Positions 22,496-35,787 of a DNA stretch of 64,000 nt are shown in pieces. Numbering within the stretch: the stretch's first letter is position 1; the number at the start of each line of letters is the position of its first letter. Location of the stretch: assembly GCA_037127315.1 (NCBI GenBank), contig JBBBDQ010001186.1:36001-100000 (forward strand), written 5' to 3'. The notes under the pieces are model-generated. The model was not told the origin of the DNA and did no database searches. It worked only from the letters and a program-made list of their open reading frames with translations. The position numbers and the translations under genes are program-made. The stretch comes from Ascarosepion bandense (lineage: Eukaryota; Mollusca; Cephalopoda; Sepiida; Sepiidae).

Positions 22496-24115
22496 TCTGC
22501 ATCCTCTCTCTCATGGTCCCACTCTCATCAGTATTCTCATCCTTTTCTTACCCACTTCCTAAGTTTTTCCCGTCCCAAACAATCCTGCACATATATAAGT
22601 CTACCATCCGCCCGTGCATTGAGTATTGCTACCATATCTGGTCCGGTGCTCCTGCTATCTACTTAGGTGTCCTCGACTGAATCCAACGGAGAATCTGTAA
22701 TGTGATCGATCCCGACTTGGCAGCTAGGATACAGTCGCTTTCTCACCGACGCAGTGTGGCTTCACTGTGTCTCTTCTACAAATACTTTAACGGCTTCTTC
22801 TCCGATGAACTTAGCTCACTGGTACCCCCTATATACGAATTTCTTCGAGCCACAAGATTAGCAAGTAGGTCTCACCCTTTTACTGTGAAACCAATTGTAA
22901 ACACAAATTCTACTTCACCAGCTTCTTTTCTCGCACTTCCCACCTGTGGAATTCCCTTCCATTTATTTGCTTTCTCGACAGCTACAATCTCCAAGAATTT
23001 AAATGTAAAGTCAATGGTCATCTCCTATGTTACTAATCTGCATCCTCTCTCTCATGGTCCCACTCTCATCAGTATTCTCATCCTTTTCTTACCCACTTCC
23101 TAAGTTTTTCCCGTCCCAAACAATCCTGCACATATATAAGTCTACCATCCGCCCGTGCATTGAGTATTGCTACCATATCTGGTCCGGTGCTCCTGCTATC
23201 TACTTAGGTGTCCTCGACTGAATCCAACGGAGAATCTGTAATGTGATCGATCCCAACTTGGCAGCTAGGATACAGTCGCTTTCTCACCGACGCAGTGTGG
23301 CTTCACTGTGTCTCTTCTACAAATACTTTAACGGCTTCTTCTCCGATGAACTTAGCTCACTGGTACCCCCTATATACGAATTTCTTCGAGCCACAACATT
23401 AGCAACTAGGTCTCACCCTTTTACTGTGAAACCAAATGTAAACACAAATTCTACTTCACCAGCTTCTTTTCTCGCACTTCCCACCTGTGGAATTCCCTTC
23501 CATTTATTTGCTTTCTCGACAGCTACAATCTCCAAGAATTTAAATGTAAAGTCAATGGTCATCTCCTATGTTACTAATCTGCATCCTCTCTCTCATGGTC
23601 CCACTCTCATCAGTATTCTCATCCTTTTCTTACCCACTTCCTAAGTGTTTCCCGTCCCAAACAATCCTGCACATATATAAGTCTACCATCCGCCCGTGCA
23701 TTGAGTATTGCTACCATATCTGGTCCGGTGCACCTGCTATCTACTTAGGTGTCCTCGACTGAATCCAACAGAGAATCTGTAATGTGATCGATCCCGACTT
23801 GGCAGCTAGGATACAGTCGCTTTCTCACCGACGCAGTGTGGCTTCACTGTGTCTCTTCTACAAATACTTTAACTGCTTCTTCTCCGATGAACTTAGCTCA
23901 CTGGTACCCCCTATATACGAGTTTCTTCGAGCCACAAGATTAGCAACTAGGTCTCACCCTTTTACTGTGAAACCAATTGTAAACACAAATTCTACTTCAT
24001 CAGCTTCTTTTCTCGCACTTCCCGCCTGTGGAATTCTCTTCCGCATACTTGCTTTCCTGACAGTTACAATCTCCAAGAATTTAAATGTAAAGTCAATAGT
24101 CATCTCCTGCCTCAC
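22486..24115 (+). repeat. three tandem 541-bp units of LINE RT end plus 3' UTR
   Basis: Open frames recur at exact 541-base steps (22,486, 23,027, 23,568 and 22,702, 23,243, 23,784). Each unit runs from FFPSQTILHIYKSTIRPCIE, through SLSHRRSVASLCLFYKYF, to the end of the ORF and into the 3' UTR, then jumps back to FFPSQ. Each has an in-frame stop after GVLD. Units 1 and 2 differ at only a few positions in their frames, so the amplification is recent. This is tandem duplication of a dead LINE fragment, not a gene family. Confidence 0.85.
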
Positions 24116-24230
24116 TAACTTACATCCGCTCTCTCATGCTTTTCAACATCCACCCCATTCTCATCAGTACTCTCTTCCCTCTCCTAGTCTCTTTCTGACG
24201 CCCCTGCAACCTCTCACTTCTCATAACATT
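24116..24230 (+). mobile_element. LINE 3' UTR, transition to satellite
   Basis: After the last unit the LINE 3' UTR (CTCATCAGTACTCTCTTCCC) grades into longer, variable precursors of the 74-bp repeat. Confidence 0.7.
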
Positions 24231-27200
24231 CCTCCTCGTCCAACCCATTCTCATCAATAATCTCTTCTCTTTCCTACTCTCTTTCTGACACCCCCTGCTA
24301 CTTGTCACTCCTCATAACATTCCTTCTCGTCTACCCCACTCTCGTCAGTAATGTCTTCGCTCTCCTACTCTCTTCCTGACACCCCCTGCAACCTCTCACT
24401 TCTCATGACATTCCTCCTAGTCCAATCCACTTTCATCAGTAATCCCTTCCTGACACCCCCTGCAACCTCGCACTTCTCATAACATTCCTCCTAGTCCAAT
24501 CCACTCTCATCAGTAATCTCTTCCTGACACCCCCTGCAACCTCTCACTCCTCATATTCCTCCTAGTCCAATCCACTCTCATCAGTAATCTCTTGCTGACA
24601 CCCCCTGCAACCTCTCACTTCTCATGACATTCCTGCTAGTCCAATCCACTCTCATCAGTAATCTCTGCTGACACCCACTGCAACCTCTCACTTCTCATGA
24701 CATTCCTCCTAGTCCAATCCACTCTCATCAGTAATCTCTTGCTGACACCCCCGCAACCTCTCACTTCTCATGACATTCCTCCTAGTCCAATCCACTCTCA
24801 TCAGTAATCTCTCTGCTGACACCCCTGCAACCTCTCACTTCTCATGACATTCCTCCTAGTCCAATCCACTCTCATCAGTAATCTCTTGCTGACACCCCCT
24901 GCAACCTCTCACTTCTCATGACATTCCTCCTAGTCCAATCCACTCTCATCAGTAATCTCTTGCTGACACCCCTGCAACCTCTCACTTCTCATGACATTCC
25001 TCCTAGTCCAATCCACTCTCATCAGTAATCTCTTGCTGACACCCCTGCAACCTCTCACTCCTCATGACATTCCTCCTAGTCCAATCCACTCTCATCAGTA
25101 ATCTCTCTTGCTGACACCCCCTGCAACCTCTCACTTCACATGACATTCCTCCTAGTCCAATCCACTCTCATCAGTAATCTCTTGCTGACACCCCCTGCAA
25201 CCTCTCACTCCTCATAACATTCCTCGTAGTCCAATCTACTCTCATCAGTAATCTCTTGCTGACACCCCCTGCAACCTCTCACTTCACATGACATTCCTCC
25301 TAGTCCAATCCACTCTCATCAGTAATCTCTTGCTGACACCCCCTGCAACCTCTCACTCCCTCATGACATTCCTCCTAGTCCAATCCACTCTCATCAGTAA
25401 TCTCTTGCTGACACCCCCTGCAACCTCTCACTTCTCATGACATTCCTCCTAGTCCAATCCACTCTCATCAGTAATCTCTTGCTGACACCCCCTGCAACCT
25501 CTCACTCCTCATAACATTCCTCCTAGTCCAATCCACTCTCATCAGTAATCTCTTGCTGACACCCCCTGCAACCTCTCACTTCTCATGACATTCCTCCTAG
25601 TCCATCCACTCTCATCAGTAATCTCTTGCTGACACCCTCTGCAACCTCTCACTTCTCATGACATTCCTCCTAGTCCAATCCACTCTCATCAGTAATCTCT
25701 TGCTGACACCCCTGCAACCTCTCACTCCTCATAACATTCCTCCTAGTCCAATCCACTCTCACTAGCAATCTCTTGCTGACACCCCCTGCAACCTCTCACT
25801 TCTCATGACATTTCAGTCCAATCCACTCTCATCAGTAATCTCTTGCTGACACCCCCTGCAACCTCTCACTTCACATGACATTCCTCCTAGTCCAATCCAC
25901 TCTCATCAGTAATCTCTCTTCCTGACACCCCCTGCAACCTCTCACTTCACATGACATTCCTCCTAGTCCAATCCACTCTCATCAGTAATCTCTTGCTGAC
26001 ACCCCCTGCAAACTCTCACTTCTCATGACATTCCTCCTAGTCCAATCCACTCTCATCAGTAATCTCTTCCTGACACCCCCTGCAACCTCTCACTTCATAA
26101 CATTCCTCCTAGTCCAATCCACTCTCATCAGTAATCTCTTGCTGACACCCCCTGCAACCTCTCACTTCTCATGACATTCCTCCTAGTCCAATCCACTCTC
26201 ATCAGTAATCTCTTGCTGATTCCCTGCAACCTCTCACTCCTCATAACATTCCTCCTAGTCCAATCCACTCTCATCAGTAATCTCTTGCTGACACCCCCTG
26301 CAACCTCTCACTTCTCATGACATTCCTCCTAGTCCAATCCACTCTCATCAGTAATCTCTTCCTGACACCCCCTGCAACCTCTCACTTTCATGACATTCCT
26401 CCTAGTCCAATCCACTCTCATCAGTAAATTCCTTGCTGACACCCCCCCTGCAACCTCTCACTTCTCATGACATTCCTCCTAGTCCAATCCACTCTCATCA
26501 GTAATCTCTTGCTGACACCCCTGCAACCTCTCACTCCTCATAACATTCCTCAGTCCAATCCACTCTCATCAGTAATCTCTTGCTGACACCCCCTGCAACC
26601 TCTCACTTCATGACATTCCCCTCCTAGTCCAATCTACTCTCATCAGTAATCTCTTGCTGACACCCCCTGCAACCTCTCACTTCTCATGACATTCCTCCTA
26701 GTCCAATCCACTCTCATCAGTAATCTCTTGCTGACACCCCCTGCAACCTCTCACTTCTCATGACATTCCTCCTAGTCCAATCTACTCTCATCAGTAATCT
26801 CTTGCTGACACCCCCTGCAACCTCTCACTTCTCATGACATTCCTCCTAGTCCAATCCACTCTCATCAGTAATCTCTTGCTGACACCCCCTGCAACCTCTC
26901 ACTTCTCATGACATTCCTCCTAGTCCAATCCACTCTCATCAGTAATCTCTTGCTGACACCCCCTGCAACCTCTCACTCCTCATAACATTCCTCCTAGTCC
27001 AATCCACTCTCATCAGTAATCTCTTGCTGACACCCCCTGCAACCTCTCACTTCTCACTTCCTCCTAGTCCAATCCACTCTCATCAGTAATCTCTGTTGAC
27101 ACCCCCTGCAACCTCTCACTCCTCATAACATTCCTCGTAGTCCAATCCACTCTCATCAGTAATCTCTTGCTGACACCCCTGCAACCTCTCACTTCTCATG

Positions 27201-30172
27201 ACATTCCTCCTAGTCCAATCCACTCTCATCAGTAATCTCTTGCTGACACCCCTGCAACCTCTCACTTCTCATGACATTCCTCCTAGTCCAATCCACTCTC
27301 ATCAGTAATCTCTTGCTGACACCCCCTGCAACCTCTCACTCCTCATAACATTCCTCCTAGTCCAATCCACTCTCATCAGTAATCTCTTTGTTGACACCCC
27401 CTGCAACCTCTCACTTCTCATGACATTCCTCCTAGTCCAATCCACTCTCATCAGTAATCTCTTGCTGACACCCCCTGCAACCTCTCACTTCTCATGACAT
27501 TCCTCCTAGTCCAATCCACTCTCATCAGTAATCTCTTGCTGACACCCCTGCAACCTCTCACTCCTCATAACATTCCTCGTAGTCCAATCTACTCTCATCA
27601 GTAATCTCTTGCTGACACCCCCTGCAACCTCTCACTTCACATGACATTCCTCCTAGTCCAATCCACTCTCATCAGTAATCTCATGCTGACACCCCTGCAA
27701 ACTCTCACTTCTCATGACATTCCTCCTAGTCCAATCCACTCTCATCAGTAATCTCTTCCTGACACCCCCTGCAACTCTCACTCCTCATAACATTCCTCCT
27801 AGTCCAATCCACTCTCATCAGTAATCTCTTGCTGACACCCCCTGCAACCTCTCACTTCTCATGACATTCCTCCTAGTCCAATCCACTCTCATCAGTAATC
27901 TCTTGCTGACACCCCCTGCAACCTCTCACTCCTCATAACATTCTCCTAGTCCAATCCACTCTCATCAGTAATCTCTTGCTGACACCCCCCAACCTCTCAC
28001 TTCTCATGACATTCCTCCTAGTCCAATCCACTCTCATCAGTAATCTCTTCCTGACACCCCCTGCAACCTCTCACTTCTCATGACATTCCTCCTAGTCCAA
28101 TCCACTCTCATCAGTAATCTCTTGGCTGACACCCCCTGCAACCTCTCACTTCTCATGACATTCCTCCTAGTCCAATCCACTCTCATCAGTAATCTCTTGC
28201 TGACACCCCCTGCAACCTCTCACTCCTCATAACATTCCTCCTAGTCCAATCTACTCTCATCAGTAATCTCTTGCTGACACCCCCTGCAACCTCTCACTTC
28301 TCATGACATTCCTCCTAGTCCAATCCACTCTCATCAGTAATCTCTTGCTGACACCCCCTGCAACCTCTCACTTCTCATGACATTCCTCCTAGTCCAATCC
28401 ACTCTCATCAGTAATCTCTTGCTGACACCCCCTGCAACCTCTCACTCCTCATAACATTCCTCCTAGTCCAATCCACTCTCATCAGTAATCTCTTGTTGAC
28501 ACCCCCTGCAACCTCTCACTTCTCATAACATTCCTCCTAGTCCAATCCACTCTCATCAGTAATCTCTTGCTGACACCCCCTGCAACCTCTCACTCCTCAT
28601 AACATTCCTCCTAGTCCAATCCAGTCTCATCAGTAATCTCTTGCTGACACACCCTGCAACCTCTCACTTCTCATGACATTCCTCCTGTGTCCAATCCACT
28701 CTCATCAGTAATCTCTTGCTGACACCCCCTTCAACCTCTCACTCCTCATAACATTCCTCCTAGTCCAATCCACTCTCATCAGTAATCTCTTGCTGACACC
28801 CCCTGCAACCTCTCACTCCTCATGACATTCCTCCTAGTCCAATCCACTCTCATCAGTAATCTCTTGCTGACACCCCCCTGCAACCTCTCACTTCTCATGA
28901 CATTCCTCCTAGTCCAATCCACTCTCATCAGTAATCTCTTGCTGACACCCCCTGCAACCTCTCACTCCTCATGACATTCCTCCTAGTCCAATCCACTCTC
29001 ATCAGTAATCTCTTGCTGACACCCCCTGCAACCTCTCACTTCTCATGACATTCCTCCTAGTCCAATCCACTCTCATCAGTAATCTCTTGCTGACACCCCC
29101 TGCAACCTCTCACTTCTCATGTCATTCCTCCTAGTCCAATCCACTCTCATCAGTAATCTCTTGCTGATACCCCCTGCAACCTCTCACTCCTCATAACATT
29201 CCTCCTAGTCCAATCCACTCTCATCAGTAATCTCTTGCTGACACACCCTGCAACCTCTCACTTCTCATGACATTCCTCCTAGTCCAATCCACTCTCATCA
29301 GTAATCTCTTGCTGACACACCCTGCAACCTCTCACTTCTCATGACATTCCTCCTAGTCCAATCCACTCTCATCAGTAATCTCTTGCTGACACACCCTGCA
29401 ACCTCTCACTTCTCATGACATTCCTCCTAGTCCAATCCACTCTCATCAGTAATCTCTTCCTGACACCCCCTGCAACCTCTCACTCCTCATAACATTCCTC
29501 CTAGTCCAATCCACTCTCATCAGTAATCTCTTGCTGACACCCCCTGCAACCTCTCACTTCTCATGACATTCCTCCTAGTCCAATCCACTCTCATCAGTAA
29601 TCTCTTGCTGACACCCCCTGCAACCTCTCACTTCTCATGACATTCCTCCTAGTCCAATCCACTCTCATCAGTAATCTCTTGCTGACACCCCCTGCAACCT
29701 CTCACTTCTCATGACATTCCTCCTAGTCCAATCCACTCTCATCAGTAATCTCTTGCTGACACACCCTGCAACCTCTCACTTCTCATGACATTCCTCCTAG
29801 TCCAATCCACTCTCATCAGTAATCTCTTCCTGACACCCCCTGCAACCTCTCACTCCTCATAACATTCCTCCTAGTCCAATCCACTCTCATCAGTAATCTC
29901 TTGCTGACACCCCCTGCAACCTCTCACTTCTCATGACATTCCTCCTAGTCCAATCCACTCTCATCAGTAATCTCTTGCTGACACCCCCTGCAACCTCTCA
30001 CTCCTCATAACATTCCTCCTAGTCCAATCCACTCTCATCAGTAATCTCTTGCTGACACCCCCTGCAACCTCTCACTTCTCATGACATTCCTCCTAGTCCA
30101 ATCCACTCTCATCAGTAATCTCTTGCTGACACCCCCTGCAACCTCTCACTCCTCATAACATTCCTCCTGTGT
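24230..30172. repeat. 74-bp satellite array (~80 copies) derived from the LINE 3' UTR
   Basis: The unit reads CTCATCAGTAATCTCTTGCT, then GACACCCCCTGCAACCTCTC, then ACTTCTCATGACATTCCTCC, then TAGTCCAATCCACT. Two variants alternate (CTTCTCATGAC and CTCCTCATAAC). Five-unit (370-bp) blocks recur near 29,390 and 29,760. The left edge is the LINE C-terminus and the right edge is the LINE 3' tail, so the array sits inside a LINE 3' UTR. Many units carry 1-3-base indels. There are no conserved-repeat/unique-spacer features, so it is not CRISPR. Confidence 0.9.
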
Positions 30173-30340
30173 AACCTTTTGCACAACATTGACAGTAAAA
30201 TGACTTGCTTGAGGCTATACGATTATAAAAAAAATCTCTATAACCTATCAATCTTTCTAATAACTTTCCTCCTATGTAACCCCCTGCAAAACAGTGGCAG
30301 TAAAATGCCTTGCTTTGGACGATATGATTATATAAAAAAA
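30160..30340 (+). mobile_element. LINE 3' terminus, duplicated tail
   Basis: Right after the satellite come two copies of the LINE tail: CCTTTTGCACAACATTGACAG...GATTATA (about 30,175-30,225) and CCCCCTGCAAAACAGTGGCAG...GATTATA (about 30,280-30,332). They match the tails at 46.6 kb and, reversed, at 55.7 kb and beyond. Confidence 0.8.
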
Positions 30341-30479
30341 TATTCTAAACACAAAAATACATATATAATAATGAACATTCACATGAATAACACAATGACT
30401 TATAAAAGGAACATATCAAAAACACAAAATAAAAAAAAACAGCAAAAATGATAATTATTTGCATATAATAAAAAATGTA

Positions 30480-30860
30480 ACCTTATGGAGTCAACAACAA
30501 AAATAAAAATGATGCTATAGTTAATAAAATCTGGCCTTTACTCATTTATTATATCAACCTCGTCTATACCATAGACGAAAAAAGACACAATACATTAGAG
30601 AAGCTGTTTATTGGTAGTGAGAAAAATAAGGCATTAATGATAACAATAGAAAGAAAGAAAGAAAATGAAAGAAAAAAGAAAGAAAGAAAGAAAGGGAAGA
30701 TCAAAAGGTGATAACACCATCGTGCGTTTAGCGTCAAACTCATTGGAATTGAAATTTTTATTTATTTCATTTGTATCCTCTTACTTCTTTAAATAATGAC
30801 CTGCGTCCATGCTTAAATTTTTCCGGCAGTGACTCTAATAGACACTGCTATAACGTAATG
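30480..30860. other. unassigned, with GAAA-rich patch
   Basis: A degenerate (GAAA)n run lies at about 30,650-30,695. Nothing else is recognisable. Confidence 0.4.
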
Positions 30861-30861
30861 G

Positions 30862-31165
30862 AATTAGTCAAGTGTCATACGTGATACACGCTTTGGGCGA
30901 TCATTTCTCGAAAAAGACATGGCTGACTGGGCAGAAAATTATCTCGCAGTAAGTTACCTTTGCTTTCAGCGTTAGATTGGTTGCCAGCCAAGGCTATAGA
31001 ACCCAAACTGTCTTATTATTTAACTGGAGAGAAGAGATGGATTAATTTTCCCAAGGGTATTTGTGCATAAATGACTGCAACGAATTCAACTGGAATTCGA
31101 ACACTGCTCTCCGATTTGTCGTTCCGAGTCGATATCCACTGCACCACAACGCACATCCTGTACCA
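30862..31165 (-). repeat. tRNA-derived SINE (family B)
   Basis: On the minus strand a tRNA-like head (GTTGTGGTGCAGTGGATATC, box B-like GTTCGAATTCC) is followed by a body containing TAGCCTTGGCTGGCAACC and ending in GTATCACGTATGACACTTG. The same body occurs at 53.1, 53.6, 55.25, 59.8, 61.85 and 62.4 kb. The head occurs also at 38.4 kb. Confidence 0.8.
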
Positions 31166-31279
31166 CAATGCAATATTATAATAACAAGTGATTTTGGAGT
31201 CAGTCAAGCACGATGGTGATTCTGAGAAAAGATTAAGATGAAAAATAGAATATCAAAACATTGTCAAATCCGCAAACAT

Positions 31280-34100
31280 TCCTTATATTTAGTTTCTTTT
31301 TTTTTCTTTTTTTTCTTTTTTTTTAGGGGTGGCCGTGCACGCTTGATAAACTGCCAGTACACATGCCCTTTGTAACTGGCATTTTCTGTCGCTCTCTGTA
31401 TATTTTCTCTCCATCCATAAAACCAGTTATCTGGGATGGTCTCTTGTTCGGAATTCTGATGCCAATTAATTGCTTTTTCTGCTGGCAGATTTTAAAAAAA
31501 ATAGTATGGATTGACGTTTCTATCTTTTTATCTCCTTTTGTTCTACCATAATTTCTAGTTTTGATTGGATTACCTTATTCCCAAAAATTGTCCCCTGTTT
31601 TTTTTTTTTATTATTTTACATTTTCATTTGCTCTTTCTTTTCATTCGATATTTATTTTCATTCGCTAATTATTTTCATTTAACTTCTTTCTCATCCATAT
31701 TCCAACTGTTCTTTTTCTTTTTTTTTCTTTAATTCTTCTTTATTTGTTTCTGTCAATCTGTTTTGTTTTCTCCTTAAGTTATCTTCCCTATTAATCTTTT
31801 TTCCAACCATTTTAATTGTTCTCTCCTTCAACTTTATTTTCACACATTTTTTCTCTTTCTGTTGCTTTCTTTCGGACTCGCCTTCATTTTTAACCCCTTT
31901 ATTTCTTTTTTCTCATTTCCACCCTTCTTTTTTCTCAAATATTTTTCTAGTTAATATTTACATTATTTTCTTATTCTATCGTCTTCTTTTTTCTTATTTT
32001 AATTTTCAATTTTCTTTATTTTTAATTTTCTTCATTTTTCGTTCTTCAGTTAACATATGCCTTATATTTTATGAAAGCAATTTTTATTTTTGTTCTTTTT
32101 ACATTTTTTTGTTTCATTTTGTTATTCTTTTCTTCTATTTTCTTTTTCTTTTTATCTTGCATCTTCTTTTGAATTCTTTACATTTTTCTTTTTGTTTTTC
32201 ACCTTTTCTTCGATTAATATATACCTTATTTATCTTTCATGGAATCATATTCTTTCTTCCTTTCTTTCTTTCTTTTACTTATTTTAGTTCTTTCGTTCGT
32301 TTTTCTCTCTTTCTTTAGCATCTCTTCAATTGAACTATTTCTTTATCTGCTGTATCTTGTATCGCCGTAAATATTTTCTGTTTTTTTTTTCCTTGCGTTT
32401 TTTCTTGTTTATCTTTTCGGTTTTCCATCCTCTTTTCTTTTTTATGTTTTTATTCCTTCTTTTATTTATTTATTTATATATTTCTTTAATTCTTTTCTTA
32501 TTCTTTAAGTTTCACAGTTAACGATTTTCTTTTTCGTTCATTGATTTTTTCCGTCTCTAAAACATTTTTCTACTTTTACATCTTTATTTCTTTTTGCTTA
32601 CTTTTCTTTCGTTCTTTCTTTCGTTCTTTCTTTCGTTCTTTCTTTCTTTATTCATCGATGTATTCCTTCCTTTCAACACATTTTTTATTATTTTATTAAC
32701 TGTTTTTAAACTCTATTTCCCATTTTTCTTTTCTTAATTTGTTTTATGTTTCAATATTTTAGTCATTCATTTATTTTTTTCTTTCTTTCTTCGTATTTTT
32801 GCCTAAAGTTTTATCATTTAAATTTACTTTCCGTGTGTTTTTTCTTTTTTTTTTCTATTCCTTTTTCCTCACTTCGGCTTTCTTTTTTCACTCTTCTGAT
32901 ATTTTTGTTTACTTTATTTTTTTAATTTTCACAAAAAAAATTTTTTTTTTTCACTCCTTCAATAATTTTTAATTCTTTTACCTAACAAAGGGTTGGCATG
33001 TCATAAATTAACTTTTTCATTCCTTCTTTATTTTTATATTTCTTCTGTTTTTTTTTTGTTTTTTTTTTCAGTTGTTCATTCTTTTGTCTCGCCTTCTTTT
33101 CTTCCATATATTTTCTATCATTCTTCTTTTTTCCTTTGTTTTTTTTATTGCATTTATTCAGTTTATTCAGGTATTCAACCCCAAAATTTTATTTTTATTC
33201 ACTAATCAAGGATGTTTTCATTCGACTCCATCCATTATATAATTTTTTATCATTTGTTTTCTTATTTTCTTTCCTCTGCCTTCCTTCTCTTTCTTTTTTT
33301 TTTTTTTTTTTTGCTTTTGTTTTAGTTTTTATAGTGAAGAATATTTTGTATTTTATTCCTTTCTCTTTCATTTAAGTTGTCTTTTTTTTCGTTCCTGTCA
33401 TTTCTCATTGTAGCTTATTCGTTATCCATCGTATCTTTGAATGAATGCAAATCGGTATTTATCGGTATTCAATATTTTAGACATTCATTCATTCTTTCCT
33501 TCTTTTTTTTTTTCGGATTTTTGTCTAAACATTTCTTATTTAAATTTATTTCCTCACTTTGACTTTTTTTTTCACGCTTCGGATATTTTTCATTATTTCA
33601 TTATTTTTTAAATTTTCACAAAAAAATTATTTATTTTTTCTTTTTCACTCCTTCATAATTTTTAATATTTTACCTAACAAGGGTTGGCATGTCATAAATC
33701 AACTTTTTCATTCCTTCTTTATTGTTATGATTTTCTTTCGTTTTTTTTTTTTGTTTTCTTTTCTTTTCAGTGGCTGTTGCTTCTGAATCACTTTTTTTTC
33801 CTTTATATATTTTCTATCGTTCATCTTTTTTCCTTCATTTTTCTGATTGCATTTATTTAGTCTGATCAGGTATTCACCCTCACAATTAATTCACTAACCA
33901 ATGATGTTTTCATTCGACTCCATCCATTAGATAACTTTTTATTATTTTTCTTCTTATTTTCCTTCTTCTGCCTTCCATTTTTTAAAAATTTGTTTTGATT
34001 TTTACAGTGAAGAATATTTTGTATTCTATTTCTTTCTCATTCATTTACGTTTTCTTTCTTCCGTTCCTGTTATTTCTCACTGTAGATCATTCGTTATCCA
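31280..34100. repeat. pyrimidine-rich low-complexity block, ~2.8 kb, with internal duplication
   Basis: The plus strand is dominated by TTTC, TTCTTT and poly-T. Landmarks such as AAGGGTTGGCATGTCATAAA (about 32,987 and 33,678) and TTCATTCGACTCCATCCATT (about 33,216 and 33,909) show a ~0.68-0.69-kb direct duplication. Open frames here encode only Phe/Leu/Ser-rich strings and are not genes. Confidence 0.8.
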
Positions 34101-34631
34101 TTGAATGAGTGCAAATCGGTATTTCTTCGCAGAGAAAAAAAAAAGAAGAAATATAAAGAAAAAGTATGAAACTCTTTCCTCGCCAGCATTTTTTTTTTCT
34201 TTCATAGTTTCACTATAAATACTTGGAGCATGCTCGAATTTCCAAATGACAGTAATGATCCCCTTGTACACTCCCTTTCACACCAGCATGTACATCCAAT
34301 TCTGATTTCTATCCACGAGAAGGCGGGACATCCGTTCTTTTCTAAACACAGGAGATTATTGTCCCTGTACGGATAGATCAAATGTTTTTACATCTCGACA
34401 AAAATGTTGAAGGAAAAAAATACTAACCAATGGTCGAGAATAACCTTTATTCCAATTAAAGCATCCTCGTAAAACATGCGAGAAAACCACATACAAAATG
34501 GCTACATACAAAAAGAAAATGAAAAAAAGAATATATATAGTTTATAAGGGAATGTCACGTTTGTGGATTTGGTCGCGTAAAAGCAGCTCGAAAATCGAAT
34601 ACAATGAAAGAGAACAAGAAAAAATATGATA

Positions 34632-34680
<49 letters not shown>

Positions 34681-34870
34681 ATTGGGGTGTTGTTTGCTCT
34701 TACGCGCGGAGGCAATTTCCTTAATCTATCGATCGATCGATCTATCTAAATATATGTGTGTACGCGCGCATGCGGATGGGTAATATTTGATCCGGTGCGC
34801 CTACATATTTTACATATGCTGAAAGCTCGTTCACGCACAAAAAAGTGTTGTAACTAAATCACACAAGGGA
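34100..34870. other. unassigned, with (TA)n at 34,639-34,676
   Basis: No gene or family is recognisable. A TA run of ~19 units is present. Confidence 0.5.
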
Positions 34871-34922
<52 letters not shown>

Positions 34923-34934
34923 AATCAAACCCAA

Positions 34935-34994
<60 letters not shown>

Positions 34995-34999
34995 GATAG

Positions 35000-35044
<45 letters not shown>

Positions 35045-35109
35045 AATCAGACCCAAATAGATAGATAGATAGATAGATAGAAAAATAGATAGATAGAAAA
35101 TAGATAGAA

Positions 35110-35149
<40 letters not shown>

Positions 35150-35197
35150 AATCAGCCCAAATAGATAGATAAAAGATAGATAGATAGATAGATAGAT

Positions 35198-35244
<47 letters not shown>

Positions 35245-35256
35245 AATCAGACCCAA

Positions 35257-35308
<52 letters not shown>

Positions 35309-35320
35309 AATCAGACCCAA

Positions 35321-35360
<40 letters not shown>

Positions 35361-35380
35361 AACAGACCCATAGATAGAAA

Positions 35381-35428
<48 letters not shown>

Positions 35429-35440
35429 AATCAGACCCAA

Positions 35441-35492
<52 letters not shown>

Positions 35493-35507
35493 AATCAGAC
35501 CCAAATC

Positions 35508-35564
<57 letters not shown>

Positions 35565-35565
35565 G
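34870..35565. repeat. (GATA)n array with AAATCAGACCCAA interruptions
   Basis: About 700 bases of GATA/ATAG repeats are interrupted eight times by AAATCAGACCCAA or close variants (from about 34,921 to 35,491), giving an irregular 50-120-base higher-order pattern. The minus-strand frames (IYLSIYLS) are repeat artefacts. Confidence 0.95.
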
Positions 35566-35710
35566 TTGGATATTGACATACATCAATATAGCTAATCACT
35601 AATCGCTTTGGCCCTGGCAATGTTTATTTCTACGCAATAAATACATCTAATTTTAAATGACACTCACGCACCCGTACAAACACAAGAAAAGTATATGCAA
35701 ATATATGCCT

Positions 35711-35712
35711 CT

Positions 35713-35774
<62 letters not shown>
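35711..35774. repeat. compound (CT)n(TA)n microsatellite
   Basis: A CT run is followed by a TA run immediately left of a Tc1-type terminus. Confidence 0.95.
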
Positions 35775-35777
<3 letters not shown>

Positions 35778-35787
35778 AAAGAATTTA

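Noticed and set aside
24230..30172. CRISPR-like regular array
   Set aside because: The 74-bp units are contiguous, with no unique spacers, and clearly derive from a LINE 3' UTR in a eukaryotic context.
34925..35579. Minus-strand frames of 171 and 110 codons (Ile/Tyr/Leu/Ser repeats)
   Set aside because: These are the translation of (GATA)n.
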